A stretch of 64,000 nucleotides of DNA from Marvinbryantia formatexigens (GCA_021771035.1 JAETPU010000006.1:92542-156541), one strand, 5' to 3'; counted from the first letter of the stretch, positions 48,017 through 57,317 are shown. Made by a program: numbers and translations. The notes: generated by a model from the letters alone, not told the origin.

Positions 48017-48682
48017 ATGTTTAAACACGAAAAGCAACTGTTTCACCCTGTGGCGGTAGAAAAGCCCAATCCCCAGTATGCCGTGCTGATGCAGGAGCAG
48101 CTGGGCGGTGCCAACGGCGAACTCAAGGCCGCTATGCAGTATATGTCCCAGAGCTTCCGCATTAAAGATCCTGAAATCAAGGATCTGTTTCTGGACATCG
48201 CTGCCGAGGAGCTGGGCCATATGGAAATGGTGGCCCAGACCATCAACCTGCTCAACGGCCATGATGTGGATGCCGCCGCCGTGGGGGCAGGGGAGATCCA
48301 GTCCCATGTGCTGCTGGGGCTCAATCCCGGGCTCATCAATGCCTCCGGCTATTCCTGGACAGGCGACTATGTCACCGTGACCGGGGATCTGTGCGCGGAT
48401 CTGCTCTCCGATATCGCCTCTGAACAGCGCGCCAAGGTGGTGTACGAATATCTGTACCGGCAGATCGAGGACAAAAAGGTCCGCGAGACCATCGACTTTC
48501 TGCTCAACCGGGAGGAGGCCCACAATGCCATGTTCCGGGAAGCCTTCAACCGCGTGCAGAATACCGGCTCCAACCAGGATTTTGGAACCACCAAGGCGGC
48601 AAAAATGTATTTCAGTATGTCCGAGCCGTCCCCGGAATCCGGATTCCAGGACATTAAGGTCACCCCTCCTTCCTTTAAATAA
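48017..48682 (+). CDS. Manganese catalase
   Basis: The enzyme converts hydrogen peroxide to water and oxygen at a di-manganese centre, useful to an anaerobe. The 221-residue ferritin-like protein has the ligand pattern Glu35 (GANGELKAAMQY), Glu65 and His68 (AAEELGHME), Glu136 (SDIASEQRAK) and Glu166/His169 (NREEAHN). The length lies between CotJC spore proteins and longer catalases, so a spore-coat association is a possible alternative. AAAGGAGG precedes the ATG. It stands alone, closed by a bidirectional terminator. Confidence 0.92.
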   Translation: MFKHEKQLFHPVAVEKPNPQYAVLMQEQLGGANGELKAAMQYMSQSFRIKDPEIKDLFLDIAAEELGHMEMVAQTINLLNGHDVDAAAVGAGEIQSHVLLGLNPGLINASGYSWTGDYVTVTGDLCADLLSDIASEQRAKVVYEYLYRQIEDKKVRETIDFLLNREEAHNAMFREAFNRVQNTGSNQDFGTTKAAKMYFSMSEPSPESGFQDIKVTPPSFK

Positions 48683-48716
48683 CCGGCAGACCCAAGCGGG
48701 CGCTGTATCGCAAAAA

Positions 48717-48753
48717 ATATCCCCGTGTCCCAAGGGACACGGGGATATTTTTT
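48717..48753. terminator. Bidirectional terminator
   Basis: ATATCCCCGTGTCCC-aa-GGGACACGGGGATAT with six A residues before and six T residues after. It separates the convergent catalase and phosphoribosyltransferase genes. Confidence 0.95.
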
Positions 48754-48758
48754 CTCTG

Positions 48759-49400
48759 CTATATTTTGGAATAGCCGAAGCTGTTCACAATGGCGTCTAC
48801 TTTCTTATTGGCTTTACAGTCCGGGCAGTCCTTGAATCCATAGGAGTGGTACCCAGGCACATCCTCGGTAGAGAACAGATAGTTAATGGGGATATCGTTC
48901 ATCTCACTGATTGCGCTGAATATCACGGAGATTCCGCACACATTGCCTCCGTAATAGCGGATACATTCCAGGGTGCGGTTAATGGTTTTTCCCGTGGTGA
49001 CAGAAGCCATCAGCAGCAGTACATTTTTCTGCCACACCATGCGCTGAACATTGTCCCGGAAAATCAACTGCCCGTTGGTATTGAATTCCGGCGTAATGAC
49101 AGAGATGGTTTTTCCCTCATTCATGGAATGGATCCCAGAGGAGGAGAGCTCCTGGGCAAGAAATGCGCCGATAATCTCGGTACCGTCCATACACACAATG
49201 GTATCCACCGCTGTGCTGTTCTGATACCTCTGCGCCATCTCCCGGGCCGCAGTTGCCGCCATACGGTGCTGGTGCTTCATAGCGGTCATATCAATAAAAT
49301 AATTGATATGGGAATGATTCGTGACAAAATGCCCGGGAATCACCTGAATGGACATCTTGTTGTTTTTTCCGGATGTTATGGTAATCGCTCTGCTTTCCAT
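48759..49400 (-). CDS. Phosphoribosyltransferase-like protein
   Basis: The 213-residue protein resembles orotate-type phosphoribosyltransferases. The PRPP-loop position reads VLLLMASVTTGKTINRTLEC, where acidic residues are expected before the TTGK. Those acids are missing (MAS), so true PRPP catalysis is doubtful. Near the C terminus CPDCK forms a Cys pair. GGAGG lies about ten bases before the ATG. The gene stands alone, and the 96-bp promoter-like repeats lie directly upstream on the same strand, so its expression probably depends on them. Confidence 0.75.
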   Translation of the reverse strand: MESRAITITSGKNNKMSIQVIPGHFVTNHSHINYFIDMTAMKHQHRMAATAAREMAQRYQNSTAVDTIVCMDGTEIIGAFLAQELSSSGIHSMNEGKTISVITPEFNTNGQLIFRDNVQRMVWQKNVLLLMASVTTGKTINRTLECIRYYGGNVCGISVIFSAISEMNDIPINYLFSTEDVPGYHSYGFKDCPDCKANKKVDAIVNSFGYSKI

Positions 49401-50041
49401 AGGTTTTCATTCCTCCAATCGGTGCTGAATGGGAATTTGGGTTCCTGTGCCCGCATTTCATAAAAACGTGTGCCTTAATTATCGCATAGAAAGAAAGTCG
49501 GGCTTTCCTTCCAAACCGCTTCAATGTTCTCACAGACGTCCAAATCTTTGATTTGGCTACGGCTGTGAGGTTATTATAGCATAGAATCAAAAGCGGAGCT
49601 TTCCTTCCAAACTGCTTCAATGTTCTCACAGACGTCCAATGCTCTGCTTTGGCTGCGGCTGTGAGGTTATTATAGCATAGAAACGAAAGCGGAGCTTTCC
49701 TTCCAAACCGCTTCAATATTCTCACAGACGTCCAATGCTCTGCTTTGGCTGCGGCTGTGAGGTTATTATAGCATAAATATATAAAAATAACAATCATTTC
49801 ATAAAAAATTTGTTCTTCTATTCCATAGCCCCCCAACAACTCCCATATCCTGCCCTGGTTATGCCGCTGTGACGGACTCCCGTTCCGGTGACGGGAATCC
49901 GCCGCCTGCAAAAATTTACAGGGAGGGAAAACCGGGAACTTCTCGAATTCCTTCCAAAAACTGCGGAATAGTTCTATACCCATTCCCGGCGGGATGGCAT
50001 AATGAACGTGTCAAAATGATTGCGGAAGGGAGAATACCGAT
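49401..50041. other. Divergent spacer with tandem array
   Basis: The 641 bases hold the 96-bp tandem repeats (49475-49775) and, further right, a CGGACTCCCGT/ACGGGAATCCG hairpin at 49873-49902. The rest shows nothing further. Confidence 0.7.
49475..49775 (-). repeat. Three tandem 96-bp repeats with promoter-like ends
   Basis: Units at 49475-49570, 49571-49666 and 49667-49762, plus a 13-base partial, are nearly identical (unit 1 is the most diverged). Each contains two hairpins: CTCACAG...CTGTGAG, and AAGCGG...CCGCTT. On the minus strand each boundary reads TATGCTATAATAA, an extended -10 element; the one nearest the phosphoribosyltransferase gene is altered to GATAAT. Confidence 0.9.
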
Positions 50042-51061
50042 ATGAAACAGGGTATGCAGCAGTGGTTGGACGAGGTTCGGGATGCCCCGGTTAAAAAGGC
50101 GATTCCCGTTCTGTCCTTCCCCAGCATCACGAAAATGGGCATTACTGTGCGCCAACTGATTTCCGACAGCGAGCTGCAGGCCCGCGGTATGGAGATCGTC
50201 GCGCAGAGTACGGATGCAGGCGCCTCCGTCAGTATGATGGACCTCTCCGTGGAAGCCGAGGCCTTCGGCAGCACGGTGAGAATCAGCGACGACGAGGTTC
50301 CCACCATCATCGGCCGGATTGTGGAGGATGAGGATGACGCCGATGCCCTGCAGGTTCCGCCGGTAGGCGCCGGGCGCACCGGGCTGTATATTGAGGCCAT
50401 CCAGAAGGCCGCTCAAAGGATTACGGATCGCCCGGTATTCGCCGGTGTTATCGGCCCGTTCTCCCTTGCGGGACGGCTGATGGATGTGACGGAGATTATG
50501 GTGAGCTGTTATACGGATCCGGATGTGGTACATACCGTCCTGGAAAAATCCACCCAGTTCCTGACCGAATATATCAAGGCCTATAAAACCCAGACTGGCG
50601 CGGCAGGCGTGGTGATGGCGGAGCCTCTCACCGGGCTGTTGTCCCCGCAGCTGGCGGAGGAATTCTCCGAGCCCTATGTGCGCCGGATTGCCCAGGCTGT
50701 CCAGGACGAAAATTTCCTGGTGATTTACCACAACTGCGGCAACAACACCATCCAGCAGGTTGATTCCATTCTTCGTACAGGCTGCGCCGCCTATCACTTT
50801 GGCAACGCTATCGATATGGAAGAAATGATGCGCCGCATCCCCGCGGACACTGTAGCCATGGGCAATATTGACCCAGCCGGTCAGCTGAAAAACGGGACGC
50901 CCCAGTCCGTCTATGACGCCACCTATGCCCTTATGGAGCGCTGCACGGTTTATCGCAACTTCCTGATCTCCTCCGGATGCGACATCCCGCCCCTGGCCCC
51001 CTGGGAAAATATCGATTCCTTCTTTAAAGCCGTCCATGATTTCTATGCCCAGAGCAACTGA
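50042..51061 (+). CDS. MtaA/UroD-family methyltransferase-like protein
   Basis: The 339-residue protein has the TIM-barrel pattern of uroporphyrinogen decarboxylase relatives that move methyl groups from cobamide proteins (MtaA/CmuA group). It has a zinc-type motif YHNCGN (about residue 232), with a third ligand candidate in SSGCDIP (about 315). The decarboxylase-specific N-terminal arginine/aspartate signature is not evident, which favours methyl transfer. No corrinoid protein or partner methyltransferase lies nearby. A GGAAGGGAG ribosome binding site precedes the ATG. Confidence 0.82.
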   Translation: MKQGMQQWLDEVRDAPVKKAIPVLSFPSITKMGITVRQLISDSELQARGMEIVAQSTDAGASVSMMDLSVEAEAFGSTVRISDDEVPTIIGRIVEDEDDADALQVPPVGAGRTGLYIEAIQKAAQRITDRPVFAGVIGPFSLAGRLMDVTEIMVSCYTDPDVVHTVLEKSTQFLTEYIKAYKTQTGAAGVVMAEPLTGLLSPQLAEEFSEPYVRRIAQAVQDENFLVIYHNCGNNTIQQVDSILRTGCAAYHFGNAIDMEEMMRRIPADTVAMGNIDPAGQLKNGTPQSVYDATYALMERCTVYRNFLISSGCDIPPLAPWENIDSFFKAVHDFYAQSN

Positions 51062-51118
51062 TTTCATGAAAAATCCGACAAATTTTATGCCTGGCTTGGA
51101 GTATGCTAGGCTATAAAC

Positions 51119-51150
51119 AAAGCCCCCGCAGGAAGGCTTGCGGGGGCTTT
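51119..51150 (+). terminator. Terminator after the methyltransferase gene
   Basis: AAAGCCCCCGCA-type stem pairs with TGCGGGGGCTTT (51119-51150) around a short loop. It lies between the methyltransferase and the next gene. Confidence 0.85.
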
Positions 51151-51178
51151 ACTGTTTGCGCAAAAGGAGGACAAGAAT

Positions 51179-51757
51179 ATGGAGAACCGGTATTCCGGCT
51201 GGGGAATGGTGCTGCGGGTGACAGGCTGGGCCCTTCGAATTGTATTTACCCTTCTGCTGCTGATGCTTCTGGGGGTCTTTTATCTGCTGGCCAGCTTTGG
51301 GCATACCCAGAGCCTGTATGACATTACCCAGGAACAGGCCGCAGTTCTCACCCAGGCAATGGGCTTCTCACAGCCTGTGCGCCTTAGCTCCGCGCAGATT
51401 TCCCCCAACTTTCCCAGCGGAGTCTCGCTGGAGCTGCTCTTCAGCGCCACGGAGGAGCAGGCCCTGGGCCTCCAGGAATCCGCATTGGGTACTGTAGAGG
51501 TTCTGGACGCCGGGCAGGGGGAGCTGAAATGCCGCAGCTTTCTGTCCCAATCCTCGGATGCTGCCCTCATTGGGCTGTACCACCAGGTAAACAGCGGCTA
51601 CCGCCTGGGGATCAATCTCCTGTTCGGCGGCATGGCCCTGGGCGTCCTTTTGGGGAGTATCCTCTCCTGTTTCTTTCACCCCTTGAGGGCAAGTGCCTCC
51701 CGGCATGAGGCACGGCTTTCCGGGAGACGTACCCGCCAGCGCTACAGCAACTCATAG
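51179..51757 (+). CDS. Two-pass membrane protein of unknown function
   Basis: The 192-residue protein has two hydrophobic helices (about 16-40 and 144-164) enclosing an extracytoplasmic stretch of about 100 residues, and an Arg-rich C-terminal tail. I do not recognise the family. AAAGGAGG lies nine bases before the ATG. Its last 16 bases overlap the end of the convergent sigma-like gene. Confidence 0.7.
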   Translation: MENRYSGWGMVLRVTGWALRIVFTLLLLMLLGVFYLLASFGHTQSLYDITQEQAAVLTQAMGFSQPVRLSSAQISPNFPSGVSLELLFSATEEQALGLQESALGTVEVLDAGQGELKCRSFLSQSSDAALIGLYHQVNSGYRLGINLLFGGMALGVLLGSILSCFFHPLRASASRHEARLSGRRTRQRYSNS

Positions 51758-52251
51758 GCTTCCAGCTGCCTTTGCAGGCGCCTGCGAATCACCCTGAGCT
51801 CCCGGGGCTGTATGCGGCAGGTTTCACAGATTTCCTCCTCAGAGCACCTCTGGATATACCGCAGGGCCACCTCCAGCTCTTTTTGGGGAAGCCGGCCCAG
51901 AAAATCCCGGAACATCACCCGATTGACAAAGTCCCCAGTGCCGGGATTCACCCACTCCAAAGCCTCCCCCTCACCGTCCGGGCCCGGCTGGTTCAGGGAA
52001 AAGGGGCTCTCCAGACTCCAGCGGCGGTTTTGTTCCCGCTGCATCTCCGTAAGGCGTTCCCGAATGTGTAAAAAGGCAAACTCCCAGAAGTCATATGTGC
52101 CGGGCTTGGAACCGCAGGCCTCAAGGAACGCCTCCCAGGCCGCCATATAGCGGTCCTGCGGATCCAATTTGTCTGCGTACAGTTCACACATCCCCTTTAG
52201 AAATTGCATGAGTTTTTCCTGAAAGACCGGATTTCGGCCGCAGATTTCCAT
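51742..52251 (-). CDS. Sigma-factor-like protein
   Basis: The 169-residue product has an N-terminal helical part (with DPQDRYMAAWEAFLEAC, reminiscent of sigma region 2) and a C-terminal part resembling region 4. The latter is LPQKELEVALRYIQRCSEEE followed by ICETCRIQPRELRVIRRRL, a helix-turn-helix. Both are weak matches, so an atypical sigma or a phage-like regulator is possible. The ATG at 52251 overlaps the previous stop as TAATG. The frame is open further upstream, but that part lies inside the neighbouring gene. Confidence 0.6.
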   Translation of the reverse strand: MEICGRNPVFQEKLMQFLKGMCELYADKLDPQDRYMAAWEAFLEACGSKPGTYDFWEFAFLHIRERLTEMQREQNRRWSLESPFSLNQPGPDGEGEALEWVNPGTGDFVNRVMFRDFLGRLPQKELEVALRYIQRCSEEEICETCRIQPRELRVIRRRLQRQLEAYELL

Positions 52252-52715
52252 TAAACGTCTCCTATCGCGGGGGTTTTTCTTGGTCTGCCCCGTATCGCAG
52301 TTTTCTGGGGAAGCTTTTGAGCCATCTCCTGGGGATCCGGCGGCGGTGTCTGCGAGGTACAAACACCGTACCACACCCCGGCCACAGAATTATAGCCCAC
52401 CTCATAGACGGCCGGCAGGATAAACCCCAGCCTCTTCAGGGCCTCAGACACCCGCTTGTCCGTGATATAACAGCCCTTGGTAAACTGAACCCGGGTTTCC
52501 CCTTTCGCATCCAAAATCAGGCTCCGCCCGGTACGGTGGAATGACAGCTCGACCTCCCGGTTTTCAAATTGCGCCAACAAACCCGAGCTTATGCTGATTC
52601 TTCCGGTTTGGTTCACCCGGATTGTCTTTTCTCCCTCTTTGTAAATCGGTGCGAATTCATCCCGGTTGACAGGAATCTCAAATTCTGTCTTATTCCAAAG
52701 AAATCCCAATGCCAT
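52251..52715 (-). CDS. Unknown protein coupled to the sigma-like gene
   Basis: The 154-residue product is a mix of beta-rich N-terminal sequence (about 1-85, including TIRVNQTGRISISSGLL) and a basic, proline-rich C terminus. No family is recognised. It overlaps the sigma-like gene by one base (TAATG), so the two are made together and may interact, for example as a regulator and its partner. The ribosome binding site is weak (AAAGGGTG), and the ATG, a preceding GTG, or a nearby TTG could start it. Confidence 0.6.
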   Translation of the reverse strand: MALGFLWNKTEFEIPVNRDEFAPIYKEGEKTIRVNQTGRISISSGLLAQFENREVELSFHRTGRSLILDAKGETRVQFTKGCYITDKRVSEALKRLGFILPAVYEVGYNSVAGVWYGVCTSQTPPPDPQEMAQKLPQKTAIRGRPRKTPAIGDV

Positions 52716-52718
52716 CAC

Positions 52719-53284
52719 CCTTTCTATGCTTTATCGTACCTCCAGTATAGTCCTACTCCAGCTATATTTCCATGCACGCATACCATATATTTGTGTGTCA
52801 TTCTTTATAACCTCTACATATGGTATTTTGCAGATATTTATGGTATCCTAAAGATGGCGTGCGCCGCCTGGAACCATATGGAAATTACTGTATTATAAGC
52901 CGCACCTCCGCCATTTCCGCGGGGCAGTTATGCTGTATAAACCGATCCCGGCCGATTGGGGAAGCGGCGATGGTCCCTAGAGGCATTTTTGGCGCCCTGC
53001 AGATTTGCCCCCGGACACCGCAGCCCTGTGAAAATGGTATCCTGGAAGATCGGAATTTCCCGTTCCGGGTCAGCAATGGTGTACCACAGGATATGGCAGC
53101 CCAGGCTCAGGAGACGAACAAAATGGAACGGAAAATCGGGGAACCCCTGCTGACGCCGGCCGTTTGGGGAAGTCCGGCAGGGAAATGCCGTCCTTCCGTC
53201 TTCCGCTGGGGATACACAGCCAACGCAAAAGGATCCTGGAAGCTTTGAGCCTTCCAGGATCCTTTCCTGAGTCTGATTTTTAAA
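52719..53284. other. Intergenic region with no accepted gene
   Basis: The 566 bases hold the terminator at 53228-53265 and weak frames without ribosome binding sites. 52740-52850 is AT-rich and probably contains the promoter of the sigma-like pair, but no clear -35/-10 pair is seen. Confidence 0.45.
53228..53265 (-). terminator. Terminator downstream of the GGDEF genes
   Basis: A perfect AAAGGATCCTGGAAG stem with an eight-base loop; on the minus strand a TTTT run follows. Confidence 0.85.
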
Positions 53285-53845
53285 TTACCCTTTGGGCGTT
53301 TCCGTTCCGGAAGCGCTCTTTTTTGTAACACCTGTCCCTGAACCCGAATACGGCTGAAGCTGTTCCTCCTGGCAGCCCCGCAGGACAACCCGGTTTTTCC
53401 CGGTTGGTTTGGCCCGGTATAGCGCGCCGTCAGCCTGCCGGAACAGATGCTCACAATCCGCCCGCTGCCGCTTAACCAAAACCCCACTAACGCTGCAGGG
53501 AACGCGCAGGGAACACTCCGGCAGTTCACACACCCGCAGCTTATTCTGAATCGTCTGGTATTTCTCCTTGAACACTGCGCCGCAGGCTGAGCCTTCACGA
53601 AAACCATAAACTCATCCCCGCCAAGGCGACCGATAATATCCGTGGTGCGAAAGGTCTCGCAGAGCAGCTCCCCGATAGAGCGCAGCAGGACATCACCGGG
53701 GAGATGCCCCAGGCTGTTATTCACGCCCTTGAAACCGTCGATATTCAAAATGAGCAGGGGATACACTCCACCAATGGATCATAGGCGAGCAGGCAACGCT
53801 CCGCCGCAGCCTCGCCGGCCTTTTTGTTGAGGATGCCGGACAGGC
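53285..53845 (-). pseudogene. Frameshifted GGDEF diguanylate cyclase remnant
   Basis: Pieces in different frames together read as one GGDEF domain. LNKKAGEAAAERCLLAYDPL comes first, then LLILNIDGFKGVNNSLGHLP and the active-site RLGGDEFMVFV. After another shift FKEKYQTIQNKLRV and the terminal RQADGALYRAKPTGKNRVVL follow. Two frameshifts lie near 53770 and 53580. It begins only 15 bases after the stop of the neighbouring GGDEF-EAL gene, and its sensory N terminus is missing. Degradation after a deletion is the simplest explanation. Confidence 0.8.
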
Positions 53846-53859
53846 AGTCCGGCATCCGC

Positions 53860-56589
53860 TCAACGCTCCTTTGGATCCGGAACAACGGGATGCTGCAGGT
53901 ACTTTTCCTCATATTCCTTCGTGGGGATCGGTTTACTGAACAGAAAGCCCTGGGCCAGCTGGACGCCGCAACTTTGCAGCACAGAGAGCTGCTCTTCGGA
54001 CTCAATGCCCTCCGCCACCACCTTAATCTGGTTTTTCTGGCACACGCTCACAATGGATTCCACCACGGTCCTGGCCTTCGGGCTGTCCGCCACATGGTCC
54101 ACCAGGGTTTTATCCAGCTTGAGTGCGTCGAAATCCACAGTGGATAAAAGCGCCAGGTTGGCATACTGGGTTCCGAAGTCATCGATAGAAACAACGAACC
54201 CGCTCCGGCGCAGCCGGCAAATCAGCGCCTTAAAGTCCACGCTGTCCGATTCCCGGGCCGTCTCGGTAATTTCAACTTCCAGGCACTGCCTTTCCACGCC
54301 GTATTTCTCGCAGATTCCTATGAGTTTCTCAACAAAATCCGGCTGGGACAGGGAGCACCTGGAGAAGTTGACGGCCAGAGGAAGCTTGGGCTTTCCCTGG
54401 CTTGCCCAATCCCGGAGCTGAGCGCAAGCCAGTTCTACCACATAAAAATCCAGCTGGCTGATGGTCTGCGTCTTTTCCAGAAGCGGCAGGAAATTGCCCG
54501 GCAGCACCAGAGAGCCGGAACGGGACTGGTATCGCACCAGCGCTTCCGCCCCCACCACCGTACGGTCACTGGAGGAAATTTGGGGCTGCAGATAGATGAC
54601 AAAACGCTTCTCACGGATTTCATCCTGCAGCACCTTGGGATCCAACAGGTGGATCATCTCGTCACTATGGCTGCGATACCGGTTGGACAGGGGATTTTTG
54701 CGGTAAAAATCCTTCTTATCCTCATACATCTTCTCATCCGCCCTGGCAATACTCTGCTGCAGGGACTGGAACTGTGTATCCCATTGGGCGCCGATTGCCG
54801 CATTGCACACCGTGCCGGAAGAGAACCGCCCGCGCAGCTGCTCCACCTTCCATTCAAACTCCTGCCGCCCAATACCCGGACACAGGATTACAAATTCATC
54901 CCCGCCAATGCGGTAGTAGTTGGCCTGTCCAAAGACCTCCCGCATCTGGCGCGCACACCCGGCCAGCACCTTGTCTCCCTGGGCGTGCCCCTGGCGGTCA
55001 TTGATGTCCTTGAGCCCGTTTACATCCAGGTACACCACGCCCATCGTCTGCTCAGTACCGGCCAGGGCCTCGGAATCCTCCATAAAGCGGTTGCGGTTAT
55101 AAAAGGAGGTGAGTGTATCAAAATAACTCAGCTGGGAGAGCTGCTGTTCATTTTCCGTACGGCGGAAGGTCAGCATGAGAAAGTAGCACAGGGTCTGCAG
55201 CAGCGAGGAAATGCTGCGGATCCGCTCAGGCGGCGGGTTATCCACCCCCAGGCTTCCGCGCAGTCGGCCGTCCTGCTCCAGCGGGGCGGCAACCAGGCTG
55301 TGGATTCCCTGCCTGTACAACAGGGAATAGGCTTCGGGATAGGGGTCCCGCAGGCTCTCCACATCCTCGATAACCGCGCACTGCTGCCGGTCAAAGGCGG
55401 GGCGCCAGCAGTCGATAGCAGAAGGGGGAAGCCCCTGCAAATATTCCCGCTGAGGGGCCACACCCTGTGAGCACCATTCAAAATCGTTGTATAACAGCCC
55501 GCCCCGCTCTATAAACAGGTAGGCCCTGTCAGCCTGTAAGAACTCACCGATTCGCCTTAACACCTTGGACACAGAGCGGCTCATATCATGCTCCTGATAC
55601 AAGGTGCGCACGCATTCCATAATAATCTCCTGGGCATCCAGGGTGTTTTTTAAAGCCTGTTTTTCCTCCTGGGCCTGTGTCATATCAAAAGCAATTTCCA
55701 TCCGCGCGGTCTGCCCGCCCCATTGGATAAGCCGGTCTTTGAGCAGGTAGTGCTTTTTTGTAATGGGGTTGGTAAACTCCCAGGTATAGTTTTCCCCGGA
55801 TACCAGCTTAGGTGTGGTACAGAACTCACAGGGGGTATCCCGTCCCTGCAGCACCTGATAGCACTTCAGGCCCTCCAAATCCCACACACCAAAGGTCTTG
55901 CGGCCCATCTCATTGATAAAGAGAAGATCATAAGTTTCGGGATCCGCCACATACATGAGCTCCGAAATCTCATCCATGGGCGCACGCAGATCCCTTGCAA
56001 GGTTTTCCAGCTGACGGCTCTGCTCCCGGTTGGCGGATTCCGTCTGTTCCATGGCGCGCTGCCGCTTGGCCTGTACCGACTCATACCAGGCCAAAAATGC
56101 CGCCAGCAGCAAAAAGCCGGCATTGAGCACCAGCATCCACAGCCTCGCTTTATCCACCTGGCGCTCCGAATAGGCCTCCGCCGCGGAAACCGCATCGTCG
56201 GCGATTCCAAAATAGGTCTCGCTCAGCTCGTAGAGCTCGTGCGAATCCCCGCCGTCGCGGACCAGGGAGATCTGTTCCTTTATCAGCTTCCACTGCTCCT
56301 GCATCCGGCCCACCAGCATTTGGTATTGTTCGTCATCGATGCGCTCCAGGCCGTTTTCGCTGTCTCCGGCGGCAAGATCCTGCAGCAGTGCGTCCAGCCG
56401 CGCCACAAGCCGGTTATCCGGATAGCCTTCCAGCTCCTTTTTAACCAGGCGCTGAGTTGCCCCGCGCACAACGCCGGAATAGTTGATAACCCGGGCATTT
56501 CCCTGCAGGCCATGAATGGAGAACAGGGAAAACAGTCCGGAAAAAACCACCGCCACTACCAGGATCATGGGAATAAACCGCTTTTGCAT
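53860..56589 (-). CDS. Membrane GGDEF-EAL protein for cyclic di-GMP turnover
   Basis: The 909-residue protein has a signal-anchor helix (about 6-25), an extracytoplasmic helical bundle (about 30-155) and a second membrane helix (about 160-178). A PAS-like domain (about 205-320), a GAF domain (about 340-490), a GGDEF domain (about 500-640) and an EAL domain (about 660-900) follow. RIGGDEFVIL matches an active diguanylate cyclase. EALVRY, EITE, DDFGTQYA and VAEGIE match an active phosphodiesterase. Both activities may coexist, tuned by the sensors. The ATG at 56589 has GGGAGG eight bases upstream; 47 more codons upstream are not used. Confidence 0.92.
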   Translation of the reverse strand: MQKRFIPMILVVAVVFSGLFSLFSIHGLQGNARVINYSGVVRGATQRLVKKELEGYPDNRLVARLDALLQDLAAGDSENGLERIDDEQYQMLVGRMQEQWKLIKEQISLVRDGGDSHELYELSETYFGIADDAVSAAEAYSERQVDKARLWMLVLNAGFLLLAAFLAWYESVQAKRQRAMEQTESANREQSRQLENLARDLRAPMDEISELMYVADPETYDLLFINEMGRKTFGVWDLEGLKCYQVLQGRDTPCEFCTTPKLVSGENYTWEFTNPITKKHYLLKDRLIQWGGQTARMEIAFDMTQAQEEKQALKNTLDAQEIIMECVRTLYQEHDMSRSVSKVLRRIGEFLQADRAYLFIERGGLLYNDFEWCSQGVAPQREYLQGLPPSAIDCWRPAFDRQQCAVIEDVESLRDPYPEAYSLLYRQGIHSLVAAPLEQDGRLRGSLGVDNPPPERIRSISSLLQTLCYFLMLTFRRTENEQQLSQLSYFDTLTSFYNRNRFMEDSEALAGTEQTMGVVYLDVNGLKDINDRQGHAQGDKVLAGCARQMREVFGQANYYRIGGDEFVILCPGIGRQEFEWKVEQLRGRFSSGTVCNAAIGAQWDTQFQSLQQSIARADEKMYEDKKDFYRKNPLSNRYRSHSDEMIHLLDPKVLQDEIREKRFVIYLQPQISSSDRTVVGAEALVRYQSRSGSLVLPGNFLPLLEKTQTISQLDFYVVELACAQLRDWASQGKPKLPLAVNFSRCSLSQPDFVEKLIGICEKYGVERQCLEVEITETARESDSVDFKALICRLRRSGFVVSIDDFGTQYANLALLSTVDFDALKLDKTLVDHVADSPKARTVVESIVSVCQKNQIKVVAEGIESEEQLSVLQSCGVQLAQGFLFSKPIPTKEYEEKYLQHPVVPDPKER

Positions 56590-57317
56590 GACGCGCCCTC
56601 CCCGCCTCAAGGTTATACCTCTTAATCTGCTTATTATAGCAAATAAAACAGGAAGGGACAACCAAATAAAAATGGATCCGTTTCGGCAGCCTTCCGCCGG
56701 ATTGATACGCCAGAAGCTGACAGAAAACACAACCGCCCAAAGGGTAGCAAATTGCTTAACGTCCTTGATGCTGCGAAGCCCCAGTCGGGAGCTCCTGTAC
56801 GCGTTTGCGTTGAGGGATTTCTGATCCTGGCCTTGCCCCCCGCGCGTCTGCCCGGTTGTAATTGCCCCATACTGGCCTTACATCAAATTGGTGTTCGCAA
56901 GCTGCACCTACTGAAAAGGCAAGGACTTCTGCAAAACCAATATTATCTACTTTCATTGCATTGTCACCTTTGGGTTCAAAGTAACGGCAAACTCTTTAAA
57001 AAATCTATCCTTAGCTTTTCAAAGAAAATTTTCGCGAACATCTTATAAAGATGGGATACAAAAAAACTTAATACCCGACATTCCTGTGTAAAAAAACGAA
57101 TGGATCGTGATTTTTTGAGAAGAGGGTTGACAAATATGACAGAATTGGGGATACTTTTAGTAAGCAGGAGTTCTGTTTTTCTGCTGTCATAGGTAAAGCG
57201 TTTAAATTTTAACAGTGTGTTATCTCCGTATTTTTATGGATGTAATACGCTGTTTTTGCGTCCCTCCGGACATAGGCGCTTTGTTTAAAAAATAATTAAG
57301 AAAGGGTAGAAGAGACG
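56590..57317. other. Junction into a more AT-rich segment
   Basis: About 730 bases without a supported gene. Composition becomes clearly more AT-rich from about 56,900 on. The promoter of the surface-protein gene lies at 57127-57155. Confidence 0.5.
57127..57155 (+). promoter_or_regulatory. Predicted promoter of the surface-protein gene
   Basis: TTGACA (57127-57132), 17 bases, then GATACT (57150-57155). The leader of about 155 bases includes an AGCAG...CTGCT hairpin. Confidence 0.72.

Noticed and set aside
49475..49775. CRISPR array
   Set aside because: The units are contiguous 96-bp copies without unique spacers, and no cas genes are near.
49291..49983. Protein with 32-residue repeats across the 96-bp array
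   Set aside because: The frame is open only because 96 is a multiple of three. It has no ribosome binding site and overlaps the start of the phosphoribosyltransferase gene.
52820..53248. 142-codon plus-strand frame
   Set aside because: No binding site or similarity, and its end runs into the terminator hairpin.
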